Source: Patescibacteria group bacterium (GTDB lineage: Bacteria > Patescibacteriota > Minisyncoccia > Phycocordibacterales > UBA12088). Taken from it: a stretch of 16,943 nucleotides of DNA. The stretch is from NCBI GenBank assembly GCA_015491145.1, contig WFWM01000081.1:1-16943 (forward strand), read 5' to 3'. The notes below the pieces were generated by a model. The model was not told the origin of the DNA and searched no databases. It saw nothing but the letters and a program-made list of their open reading frames with translations. The translations under genes were made by a program, and so were the position numbers. Position 1 is the first letter of the stretch, and every line of letters starts with the position of its first letter. Of this stretch, positions 7,213 through 14,682 are shown piece after piece.

Positions 7213-7788
7213 TTACCCCTCCACACCATCAAGCGTCTCTTCACGGAGAGGAGGCGTTGTGCAATGGCTCTTTCGCAGCGTCAGGAACGCATAGGGAATG
7301 CTGCCGCATATTCGCTCCTCCCTCTTCACTACGCAAGAAAAGGTATGTTCGTACGGAGGAAACACGACTACTTCCCCTTTCTGTAAGGGCATTTCAGCAT
7401 AAACAACAGTGAGTTCCAAACGAGTAATGAACGGCCAGAAAGCACGGAACGTTTCCCCTCCTCCAATGATGTACACCTCCTCGCTTCCGGGACTTTTCAA
7501 TGCGTAGGCGAGCGCCTGCGCTGCTGTATGCACCACCACGGCGCCGGGAAGCGTTTGTTCCCTTCGGGAAAGCACTATGTTTGTCCTTCCTCGGAGGGGC
7601 CTGGAAGGGAGTGATTCCCACGTTTTTCTCCCCATCACTACAGGATGACCGTACGTTAATGATCGGAAACGCGAGCGATCATCCGAAATTACCCACGGTA
7701 TTCCTCCTCCCTGACTCAAAATTCTGTGTTTGCTATCCAAGATGGCAATCCCGACCACCTCATACCTATCTTTAGCTTTTCTCTCCAT
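7213..7788 (-). CDS. folA: Dihydrofolate reductase
   Basis: Reduces dihydrofolate to tetrahydrofolate with NADPH, supplying one-carbon carriers for thymidylate and purine synthesis in the cytoplasm. The 191-residue product shows VVGIAILDSKHRIL (first strand), GGGIPWVISDD (27-37, with the acidic substrate-binding residue after IPW), GHPVVMGRKTWESLPSRPLRGRTNIVLSRR (NADPH-binding region, 48-76) and YIIGGGETF (106-114). Length is somewhat above the roughly 160-170 of typical bacterial enzymes because of short extra ends. The start at 7788 places the first strand at the expected distance. An upstream ATG at 7821 would overlap the preceding gene by 14 bases. No Shine-Dalgarno precedes either. It follows the ATP-grasp gene after 19 bases, probably in one operon. 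Base composition is clearly lower in GC than the flanks. Confidence 0.94.
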   Translation of the reverse strand: MERKAKDRYEVVGIAILDSKHRILSQGGGIPWVISDDRSRFRSLTYGHPVVMGRKTWESLPSRPLRGRTNIVLSRREQTLPGAVVVHTAAQALAYALKSPGSEEVYIIGGGETFRAFWPFITRLELTVVYAEMPLQKGEVVVFPPYEHTFSCVVKREERICGSIPYAFLTLRKSHCTTPPLREETLDGVEG

Positions 7789-7807
7789 ACCATCTGGGAC
7801 AGATTCA

Positions 7808-8653
7808 TCATTGGAACGCATTCACAAGTAGCGTTTTCAAAATTTTCTCATAGAGGCCACGGACCTCTTCTTGAAACACTTCGTTCTCTTGCGCATACAG
7901 TTCGAAAGAAATACCCGGATTGACCTCAAGCACCTGCAGCGCGCCGTTTGCATCCTCAAAAACATCCACATTCACGAGATCGAGATTGAGCACTCGCGCG
8001 GTATCTACTGCAAGCGAGTGGAGGGTCGGTAAAATGGCGAGGTCAATCTCTTTGGAAGGACGAGCTCCTTTCGAGAGATTGAAATAGAAAGAACCTTCCT
8101 GCCTAACTTTTTTATAGGTAATTTCTGGCTGCCCCTTCAACACGCATACACGATATTCATACCTTGCTGCAATGTAGGGGGAAACAGCAACAGCTCGGTG
8201 CCCTGCAAAGAGACGGTTGAGTATATGAAGCAGTCGATCTTCGCTGTGTACACGAAACACATCCATCCCCAAAAACCCGTCATTTGGCTTTACCACAACG
8301 CATCTCCCTAATTTTCGAAAAAAATACACCGCCTGCTGTTCTGTCTCTTCCCTCCCAAGCGCAGCAGGGGTTCCTGGCCTGAGAAGGAGATGGTGTGCAA
8401 CAGTAGGCACCCCGTTTGCAAGGAGCACTTCTGAAGTGGCACTCTTATCCCGAGCAATCGCTGCAGAGGAAGATGCGTTCAATCCGAAGTCTACTCCAAA
8501 GATAAGGTGTCTCCTTCGCCCTTTGCGCAGCTCCAGCACCCATCCGTCAGAATGCAGAGCAACTTCTACTCCATGGCGAGAGCAGAATTCCTCCACCACT
8601 TTGACGAGAAGTCGACGAGCAAGGTCGCGCTTCGTCTTTATAGCCCGTCGCAT
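7808..8653 (-). CDS. ATP-grasp ligase, RimK/cyanophycin-synthetase-like
   Basis: ATP-grasp enzymes join a carboxylate to an amine or thiol through an acyl phosphate. In the 281 residues the short N-terminal region ends in VDFGLNASSSAAIARDKSAT, like the segment before the ATP-grasp fold in cyanophycin-synthetase and glutamate-ligase relatives. Then come the ATP-binding Lys and Gly-rich loop VVKPNDGFLGMDV (119-131), EYRVCVLKG (166-174), LVNVDVFED (226-234) and the metal-binding EVNPGISF (243-250). The substrate cannot be predicted: a peptide, polyamine or cell-wall ligase is possible. The gene starts 33 bases after the Tat-protein gene and precedes folA. A possible -10 (TATAAG, 8677-8682) lies 23 bases before the ATG without a -35. 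The region is visibly poorer in GC than its surroundings, which suggests acquisition together with folA. Confidence 0.85.
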   Translation of the reverse strand: MRRAIKTKRDLARRLLVKVVEEFCSRHGVEVALHSDGWVLELRKGRRRHLIFGVDFGLNASSSAAIARDKSATSEVLLANGVPTVAHHLLLRPGTPAALGREETEQQAVYFFRKLGRCVVVKPNDGFLGMDVFRVHSEDRLLHILNRLFAGHRAVAVSPYIAARYEYRVCVLKGQPEITYKKVRQEGSFYFNLSKGARPSKEIDLAILPTLHSLAVDTARVLNLDLVNVDVFEDANGALQVLEVNPGISFELYAQENEVFQEEVRGLYEKILKTLLVNAFQ

Positions 8654-8686
8654 ACCATGAAGTGCTGCGCGCCACCCTTATAAGTC

Positions 8687-10342
8687 TTATGCCTCCATCG
8701 AGCCGATAGCATACGGCGATCCAGCAAGCTCCCACGCGAGGGCGAGGCGGGCGGGGATATTGCGGTCGATTGCCAAGAGACCACCGCGGCGGAAGGTGGG
8801 CACCGTGCCGAGCCAGCGACCGTCACTGCCCCACCGCTCCGGCACCCGCTGCACGAGCCGATCCCACCACGCATTCCACACATCGCTCCACAGCCCGGGT
8901 ACTCCTCCGCACCGCACCGTCATCCAGTCAGTGAAATGCGGCTGACTCTCGAGGAGATACCGCCATTGCGTCAGATGGCTATCACTGTCGGAGAGAAGGT
9001 AGTTGCGGAAGCGAACCACCACTTCCTTGTGTGCCCGTTGGGCTCGAGGATCACCGAGCGCTCTCTTCATCGCATCAATGGTTCGTCGAAGCGCCTCGTA
9101 GCTCTCCATCATCGTGCTGTAGCGCTGGAGCACGATCGGCGTGAGGAACGGAGCGAGACTTGCAAGGCGAGCCCCACCCCTGCTTCGCTCCTCAACGACC
9201 CATTGCCACAGCGCCCGCTGGATCGCTGCTGCCTGGTGCTGCACCTCCCATGAAGCCCGCGCAGCCTCAAGCGGCGCCCCTTCTCCCCAGCGGGGATCGG
9301 AGAGGGCAGCCTCGATCCGATCGAATGCCGCCTCGAGCGGAGGGGTGCCTCGCTGAATGACCTCCTGCAGCTTTCGTGGCATCGCTTCTCGCTCGCGGGA
9401 GGTAATCTCCCTGAGCGCGGCACGGAGGGTTGCAAGGTGCGCCTGCGTCTGCGGGCCCCACGCACCATCTACCTCCAACACCTGTCCTTTCGTCACGCCG
9501 AGGAGCCAGCCCACCTCGTTGAGGACATTCTGGAGCGCGGCAACCGCCGGGGTTGTCGGTCGGGCGCTATAGGCGCTCCAAGCGAGGGAGAAGGCACGGG
9601 CATTGTGGAGTTGGTATGCCCCCGTTGGTGCCCTCCCGTACACCACGGCAAGGAGGGTGAAGATAAGCCCTCCCCACACCACCGCCCCCACCGCATCGAA
9701 GAGCCGAAGGGTATGCGCAATCTGTTCGGGAGCAGGGTTGCGCTCGTGGAGGAGAGCCTGCGCCTCCTGTGGAAAGATCCCTTCTGCAACGAGCGTCTCC
9801 ACCATCCAAGGGAAGCGTCGGGCAAGCAAGAGGGCCGTGTGAGCGGACACCTCTGCCGGACCAAAGGTGCGTATCCCTGCAGGGTTGGAGCCGGTGGCGC
9901 GTACCACCGCCTCTGCCATCATCTCCCCTCCCCGCTCCAGCCAATCCGCAAATGATCCCTCCACCCGCACGATGGTGGCAAAGTGCGCGAGGATGCGGTC
10001 GAGATCCTCCCGAGCGGGAGGGGTTCGCCATTGCGCTTCCCTGCCTCGTTCCGCAAGCGGAATATGCTGGAGATATTCAGCAACCGCGCGGGCAAGGAGC
10101 TCCTTGACCCGCTCCATACGCAACCCTCTCTCTAGTGCACCACCGTTTTCAATCGTGGCCGCAACAGAGGCGGCCTCGCGCGCTTTCTGCTCTGCGGCAA
10201 GGCGCAATCCTCCTGCAGCAGCACCAACAAGTGCTGCTCCTGTCGCAGCGAGACGCAAGAAGGAACGGCGATTCACGGGGTTACCTTTCCCTGAGGATGA
10301 ACCTCCAGTCTGCTGGGAAGACGCGGAAGGCGCATGCTCCAT
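8687..10342 (-). CDS. Unknown Tat-exported or anchored protein with a peptidoglycan-binding-like motif
   Basis: The 551-residue product starts with a Ser/Gly-rich tail, then a twin-arginine signal NRRSFLRLAATGAALVG (24-40) followed by a small-residue hydrophobic core. It should therefore be exported folded, or stay anchored. A second hydrophobic segment (AVGAVVWGGLIFTLLAVVYG, 217-236) may be a membrane helix. Residues 265-310 (AVAALQNVLNEVGWLL, then VDGAWGPQTQAHL) match the peptidoglycan-binding_1 pattern, with a paired helix before VDG-x-WGP-x-T. The flanks are helical and rich in Arg and Ala, and the C-terminus has many Trp. No catalytic domain is recognised. The ATG at 10342 is chosen over an upstream ATG at 10396 because the Tat signal then lies near the start and TGC-TAGAGT ends 7 bases upstream. 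A cell-surface structural or wall-associated role is an inference. Confidence 0.75.
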   Translation of the reverse strand: MEHAPSASSQQTGGSSSGKGNPVNRRSFLRLAATGAALVGAAAGGLRLAAEQKAREAASVAATIENGGALERGLRMERVKELLARAVAEYLQHIPLAERGREAQWRTPPAREDLDRILAHFATIVRVEGSFADWLERGGEMMAEAVVRATGSNPAGIRTFGPAEVSAHTALLLARRFPWMVETLVAEGIFPQEAQALLHERNPAPEQIAHTLRLFDAVGAVVWGGLIFTLLAVVYGRAPTGAYQLHNARAFSLAWSAYSARPTTPAVAALQNVLNEVGWLLGVTKGQVLEVDGAWGPQTQAHLATLRAALREITSREREAMPRKLQEVIQRGTPPLEAAFDRIEAALSDPRWGEGAPLEAARASWEVQHQAAAIQRALWQWVVEERSRGGARLASLAPFLTPIVLQRYSTMMESYEALRRTIDAMKRALGDPRAQRAHKEVVVRFRNYLLSDSDSHLTQWRYLLESQPHFTDWMTVRCGGVPGLWSDVWNAWWDRLVQRVPERWGSDGRWLGTVPTFRRGGLLAIDRNIPARLALAWELAGSPYAIGSMEA

Positions 10343-10349
10343 CTCCCCC

Positions 10350-10358
10350 ACTCTAGCA
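10350..10358 (-). promoter_or_regulatory. Extended -10 promoter of the Tat-protein gene
   Basis: Minus-strand TGC-TAGAGT, with the hexamer at 10350-10355, ends 7 bases before the ATG at 10340-10342. No -35 is convincing. The G-rich bases between could act as a weak Shine-Dalgarno only if transcription began further upstream. Confidence 0.5.
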
Positions 10359-10405
10359 CAGCGTGATGCCGTATTGAGTGCTCTCCCGCTATCCACACCT
10401 GCCTC

Positions 10406-10433
10406 TTGACAGACAGCGGAGGACCGATATGCT
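10406..10433 (+). promoter_or_regulatory. Consensus promoter of the orphan small RNA
   Basis: TTGACA (10406-10411, perfect -35), a 16-base spacer and TATGCT (10428-10433). Start of transcription is expected near 10440. Apart from the rRNA promoter this is the best -35 in the window, and no protein gene follows on this strand. Confidence 0.75.
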
Positions 10434-10439
10434 TGCCAT

Positions 10440-10508
10440 CAGTCAGACGGTGCCTCCCTCCCTCACCTGTGCCCCCGCCGAGCACTGCTCGGCGGGGGAT
10501 TTTTCTTT
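10440..10508 (+). ncRNA. Orphan roughly 70-nt small RNA with a C-rich anti-SD-like loop
   Basis: It is bounded by a strong promoter and an intrinsic terminator, with no plausible ORF between them. A 5' hairpin is formed by ACGGTG (10447-10452) and CACC-T-GT (10464-10470, one bulged T). It displays an 11-nt loop CCTCCCTCCCT (10453-10463). The terminator hairpin starts one base later. Such C-rich loops in other bacteria pair with Shine-Dalgarno GGAGG sequences of target mRNAs. That function here is an inference. It lies between the divergent Tat-protein gene and the 3' end of the rRNA unit. Confidence 0.65.
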
Positions 10509-10511
10509 TTT
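10472..10511 (+). terminator. Intrinsic terminator of the small RNA
   Basis: An 11-bp perfect stem, CCCCCGCCGAG (10472-10482) with CTCGGCGGGGG (10488-10498), with the loop CACTG, followed by ATTTTTCTTTTTT. The U-tract exists only on the plus strand, so it does not serve the minus-strand rRNA transcript. Confidence 0.92.
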
Positions 10512-10583
10512 CCCGTAAAAATGGGTACGAGAAAGTGAGTTCCTCCTCTCTTGCCTCAGAGTTTTCTCCGGCTCATAGATGAT

Positions 10584-10604
10584 GCACAACGCTTTGCGTT
10601 GCGC
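10584..10604 (-). other. Hairpin downstream of tRNA-Ile
   Basis: Minus-strand GCGCAACGC-AAA-GCGTTGTGC forms nine pairs including one G-U, starting 13 bases after the tRNA-Ile gene. It lacks a T-run. It is the best candidate for the 3' boundary of the 16S - tRNA-Ile transcript. The remaining 10512-10583 shows nothing else. Confidence 0.45.
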
Positions 10605-10616
10605 TCCTTGATTTTG

Positions 10617-10688
10617 TGCGGGCGGATGGAATCGAACCATCAACCTCCGCTTTATCAGAGCGGCGTTCTACCACTGAACTACGCCCGC
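10617..10688 (-). tRNA. tRNA-Ile(GAT)
   Basis: A 72-base cloverleaf. Acceptor GCGGGCG/CGCCCGC, D stem GTTC/GAAC, anticodon stem CCGCT/AGCGG around CTGATAA (anticodon GAT), T stem GATGG/CCATC with loop TTCGATT, and discriminator A. CCA is not encoded. It lies downstream of 16S, where bacterial rRNA operons usually carry tRNA-Ile in the 16S-23S spacer. Confidence 0.96.
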
Positions 10689-10724
10689 GCCGGGTTCAGC
10701 ATACCACGCAATGCGTGCCGCGCC

Positions 10725-10773
10725 AAGCACACCACAGCCCCGCGCGTGCGTTGCGCGGGGCTGTGGTGTGCTT
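10725..10773. repeat. Perfect 21-bp inverted repeat in the 16S - tRNA-Ile spacer
   Basis: The arms 10725-10745 and 10753-10773 are exact reverse complements around a 7-nt loop. Key bases are CCACAGCCCCGCGC and its complement. As RNA it is a long, uninterrupted helix well suited to RNase III cutting between 16S and tRNA-Ile. There is no T-run on either side. Confidence 0.9.
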
Positions 10774-10796
10774 GCTCCCTCAAATCCGCATACCAC
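10770..10796 (-). repeat. 3' arm of the 16S processing stem
   Basis: This 27-base segment is the reverse complement of 12522-12548 at 24 of 27 positions (shared core GTGGTATGCGGATTT and GAGCAAGC). A further 8-bp match (10802-10809 with 12506-12513) continues the stem after an unpaired gap. It brackets the 16S as in other bacteria, where RNase III cuts the paired leader and trailer. Confidence 0.88.
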
Positions 10797-10809
10797 TGGC
10801 GGCACCTCC

Positions 10810-10945
10810 ACACGATGAGGCGGGTGTCGGCATCTCCCGCATCCGCCGGGTGTGCTTGTGGGGTTCACACCTCCCCTTATGTGTGCTCGATCGAGGCACA
10901 CATAATCGACCACATTGCGCCGCAGTTGCCCGCGGCACGCTCCAA

Positions 10946-10950
<5 letters not shown>
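10810..10950 (-). other. Hairpin-rich 16S 3' trailer
   Basis: Between helix 45 of 16S and the processing stem lie about 150 bases with three inverted repeats. CCACATTG/CAATGTGG (10910-10917 with 10943-10950) encloses GCCGC/GCGGC. The second is TTATGTGTGC/GCACACATAA (10877-10886 with 10896-10905). The third is GGCGGGTG with CATCCGCC (10819-10826 with 10840-10847, one G-U). No ORF or CCTCC motif is found on the rRNA strand. Confidence 0.7.
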
Positions 10951-12435
<1,485 letters not shown>

Positions 12436-12521
12436 GATCCTTTCTCATCGTGCGCCTGCCTTCCACTTCCAAAAGGGTATGGCAGGCCCCTGTCGGTTGT
12501 CGACAGGAGGTGCTCGCTCTA

Positions 12522-12548
12522 GTGGTATGCGGATTTCAAAGAGCAAGC
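12522..12548 (-). repeat. 5' arm of the 16S processing stem
   Basis: Partner of 10770-10796 (24 of 27 positions complementary) in the 16S leader. The leader runs from about 12577 to 12436. It also holds TGTCG/CGACA and GCCTGCC/GGCAGGC hairpins, and the sequence GCACCTCC (12506-12513 read on the minus strand), which pairs with GGAGGTGC in the trailer. Confidence 0.88.
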
Positions 12549-12583
12549 CAACACTGCTCCTGCACTCACGCAGGCGCGGGGCC

Positions 12584-12612
12584 ATCGTAGCGCATAGATA
12601 CTTTGCTGTCAA
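12584..12612 (-). promoter_or_regulatory. rRNA promoter
   Basis: Minus-strand TTGACA (12607-12612), exactly 17 bases, TACGAT (12584-12589). Transcription is expected near 12577, giving a 16S leader of about 140 bases. It is divergent from the pyrH promoter, with 6 bases between the two -35 elements. Confidence 0.85.
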
Positions 12613-12618
12613 GAGCGT

Positions 12619-12647
12619 TTGAGCGGGCACGGAGGACGTGGTAGGAT
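12619..12647 (+). promoter_or_regulatory. Promoter of pyrH (near-leaderless)
   Basis: TTGAGC (12619-12624), 17 bases ending in TGG, TAGGAT (12642-12647). The ATG at 12657 comes 9 bases later, so the mRNA would carry at most two or three untranslated bases. Confidence 0.7.
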
Positions 12648-12656
12648 GAACCCCTG

Positions 12657-13412
12657 ATGCATAGCGCTCGCAGGAGGGAGCAGGTTCAGTGGTCGGTCGT
12701 CTCCCTCGGCGGCTCCCTCGTCGCGCCTTCTTCTGAAACCATTGATCGCACCTACCTTAAACGCTACGCATCCCTCCTCCTGCGCCTCGCGCGCAAGGGG
12801 CGGCGCATCCTCACCATCGTGGGAGGAGGCTACCCAGCCCGTTGGTACCAACAGGAGGCACGCACAATGGGGGTGCGGGAGAACGATGCGCTCGACTGGA
12901 TTGGCATCTATGCGACGCATCTGAATGCCTCGCTCCTCCTTTCCCTCCTCGGAGCAGAGGCTCACTCTATCATCGGCAAGCAGCAGCTTCCCAGAGCGCT
13001 ATTCCAACGAGTGCCGCTCCTCGTCGGCGGCGGTGTACGGCCGGGGCAGTCGTCGGACACCGTTGCGGTGCACTTTGCCCGCCGCCTCGGCGCTCCCCTC
13101 GTCGTGAACGCAAGCAACATTCCCTACGTGTTTGACCGAGACCCCAACCGATCACCTACTGCACGGGCATTTCGCACGCTGCGGTGGGATGACTACCTCG
13201 CCCTCATCCCACGCGAGTGGACGCCGGGTCTTTCCACACCCTTTGATCCAACCGCTTCCCGGGCCGCGCGCCGATGGAGCATTCAGGTTGCCATTGTAGA
13301 TGGGAGAAACCTTCGGGCGCTGCAAGCGGCGCTGGAAGGAAAAGCGTTTGCCGGCACCCTCCTCGGCGCTCCGAGGACAGCGTATCGCGCTCAGCCTTCC
13401 CCCAAGCGTTGA
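12657..13412 (+). CDS. pyrH: UMP kinase, archaeal-type PyrH
   Basis: Phosphorylates UMP to UDP with ATP in pyrimidine nucleotide synthesis. The 251-residue product has the amino-acid-kinase fold motifs: VSLGGSLVAP (15-24, phosphate loop), IVGGGYPARW (54-63), DWIGIYATHLNA (80-91, nucleotide-binding helix), PLLVGGGVRPGQSSDTVA (120-137) and NASNIPYVFDRDP (151-163). The SLGGS start and the GG-x-x-PGQSSD block follow the archaeal and Parcubacteria type rather than the LKLSGEAL type of most bacteria. The C-terminal half keeps IVDGRNLRAL and the LEGKAFAGTLL ending typical of PyrH. The start follows a complete promoter by 9 bases and there is no Shine-Dalgarno. The stop lies 22 bases inside the end of the converging acetyltransferase gene. 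Confidence 0.92.
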   Translation: MHSARRREQVQWSVVSLGGSLVAPSSETIDRTYLKRYASLLLRLARKGRRILTIVGGGYPARWYQQEARTMGVRENDALDWIGIYATHLNASLLLSLLGAEAHSIIGKQQLPRALFQRVPLLVGGGVRPGQSSDTVAVHFARRLGAPLVVNASNIPYVFDRDPNRSPTARAFRTLRWDDYLALIPREWTPGLSTPFDPTASRAARRWSIQVAIVDGRNLRALQAALEGKAFAGTLLGAPRTAYRAQPSPKR

Positions 13413-13969
13413 TACTCGCGCCAGCGATCTTCAAAGAGTGCCCAGATTTGCACATTACGAAACGCCCCTCGCAGGAAGAGGTGCTTCTGCAAAACCGCTT
13501 CCTCTTCCGCCCCGACCTGCTTCAGCCCTTCCCGAAGGGCATGGATGCCATCTTCAGGAATCTCAAAGAGGAGCTTGTGGAGCGATTCGTTATCGAACGC
13601 GTAAGCGGCAATGAGGTTGATCGCATCAGCATAGAGCGCCGCCTGATCGAGGTATTCTGCGGCAAAGACGACATCCACGAGTGCGCGACGATCACGGTGG
13701 GAAAGTTCGCGAAACCCGAGCGCACCAATCGGCTCACCAGCCACCGAGGCAATTGTGAAGGTTTGCCGGTGGATACCGGTGAGCGCACCATCCTCCACCC
13801 ACTTGGCTGCCTGCGCCTCGCTCACCGGAGCAATGTGGAACGGAAAGGCACGCCGCACCTCCGGATCATTGAGCCAACGGACATAGTAGGGAATGTCGGC
13901 ACGAATGAGCGGGTGGAGGCTCACCGTCTTCCCCCGGGCAAAGAGGGCGGAACGCACCTGCAGCTCCAT
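13391..13969 (-). CDS. GNAT-family N-acetyltransferase, RimJ/RimL-like
   Basis: GNAT enzymes move an acetyl group from acetyl-CoA to an amine. The RimJ/RimL branch acts on protein N-termini, but many members modify small molecules. The 192-residue product starts with VSLHPLIRADIPYYVRWLNDPEVRRAF, a typical opening of this branch. It continues with FTIASVAGEPIGALGFREL (acceptor strands) and a helix AINLIAAYAFDNESLHKLLFEI. It ends in LFLRGAFRNVQIWALFEDRWREY, the usual G-x-x-x-D/N-V-x-x-[FW]-x-x-L close. The pyrophosphate loop (usual RGKGIG) is replaced by YLDQAALYADAI, so CoA binding may be altered. It is a single gene, with a complete promoter ending 8 bases before the ATG. Its last 22 bases overlap pyrH tail to tail. 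Confidence 0.85.
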   Translation of the reverse strand: MELQVRSALFARGKTVSLHPLIRADIPYYVRWLNDPEVRRAFPFHIAPVSEAQAAKWVEDGALTGIHRQTFTIASVAGEPIGALGFRELSHRDRRALVDVVFAAEYLDQAALYADAINLIAAYAFDNESLHKLLFEIPEDGIHALREGLKQVGAEEEAVLQKHLFLRGAFRNVQIWALFEDRWREYQRLGEG

Positions 13970-13977
13970 TGCTGCCT

Positions 13978-14006
13978 ATTGTACGACGGCGCGTGGCACA
14001 GGGCAA
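13978..14006 (-). promoter_or_regulatory. Promoter of the acetyltransferase gene (leaderless)
   Basis: Minus-strand TTGCCC (14001-14006), 17 bases, TACAAT (13978-13983). The ATG at 13967-13969 starts 8 bases after the -10, close to the expected first transcribed base. This is one of the clearest leaderless arrangements in the window. Confidence 0.75.
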
Positions 14007-14068
14007 AGTGTGGCGAGCGTGGAAAGAGGAGCGACGTGGGCGAGCACGACCCATCAGAGGGGCCCCCT

Positions 14069-14674
14069 TCACGAGGATGATTGGGCCTGTGGCGCAATAC
14101 GAAGCTGCGCCATCAGTTGATCGAGCTTTACGTGGAGCGCATCGAGCGACCCGTCGTTCTCGAGCAACACATCGGCATCTTCCATCACTGCTGCAAGGTT
14201 TTGCGCATTCGGGCCGGCAGCCCCTGTCAGCTCCGCTTCCTCCTGCCGCACAAACTCTTCAAATGACACCTGATCAGTCTCCGACGCCCGCGCCCGCACC
14301 CGCTCGTAGCGAAGGCGGCGGTCGGCATCAACGGCAAGGATGATACCGCCAGCCTCCCGCACCGCCTCCGCCTCCGCAGGAGCACGGATCGAGTCAATGA
14401 TGACTCGATCCAAACGCTGCTGCCTCGCCCGATCCAAGAGGGTTCGGACGAACCAATCGGCACCATGCTGCGCACGGAGCTGGTTGGCAAGCTCACGCAT
14501 ATGATCTCGATCAACCGGTAGTCCCCGCGCTTGCAGCGCCTCCTTGATAGCGTCCCGGACAAACAGCGGGGTAAAACCGTACCGCTGCGCAAGGTAGCGT
14601 GATACCTCCCCCTTGCCGGCACCCATTGTGCCAGTGATACCAACCACGATTGACGGGGTTCCTCCATGCTCCAT
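14069..14674 (-). CDS. P-loop kinase, UPF0200/dephospho-CoA-kinase-like
   Basis: A 201-residue P-loop kinase. IVVGITGTMGAGKGEVSRYL (9-28) is a Walker A of the adenylate-kinase form (G-x-x-G-x-GKG), with Glu where most have Thr or Ser after it. RDAIKEALQARGLP (40-53) and LANQLRAQHGADWFVRTLLDR (62-82) match the pattern of archaeal UPF0200 proteins. So do VIIDSIRAPAEAEAVREA (91-108) and AVDADRRLRYERVRAR (114-129), and DADVLLENDGSLDAL (166-180) matches their IVNEGTLEEL ending. Some members act as dephospho-CoA kinases, but others may be nucleotide kinases, so the substrate is open. It is the last gene of the secD-secF operon: its ATG lies 8 bases after the secF stop without a Shine-Dalgarno. An upstream ATG at 14824 would run far into secF and was not used. 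Confidence 0.82.
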   Translation of the reverse strand: MEHGGTPSIVVGITGTMGAGKGEVSRYLAQRYGFTPLFVRDAIKEALQARGLPVDRDHMRELANQLRAQHGADWFVRTLLDRARQQRLDRVIIDSIRAPAEAEAVREAGGIILAVDADRRLRYERVRARASETDQVSFEEFVRQEEAELTGAAGPNAQNLAAVMEDADVLLENDGSLDALHVKLDQLMAQLRIAPQAQSSS

Positions 14675-14682
14675 AGACCGGG

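Noticed and set aside
10472..10498. Terminator of the 16S - tRNA-Ile transcript
   Set aside because: The stem is symmetric, but the T-run is only on the plus-strand side, so it belongs to the small RNA.
10429..10518. Small leaderless ORF starting at ATG 10429 (MLAISQTVPPS...)
   Set aside because: The ATG lies inside the -10 hexamer of the promoter and cannot be transcribed from it, and the frame runs through the terminator.
10802..10809. Anti-SD located further downstream as a separate 16S exon
   Set aside because: On the rRNA strand this site reads GGAGGTGC, the complement of an anti-SD, and it is part of the processing stem.
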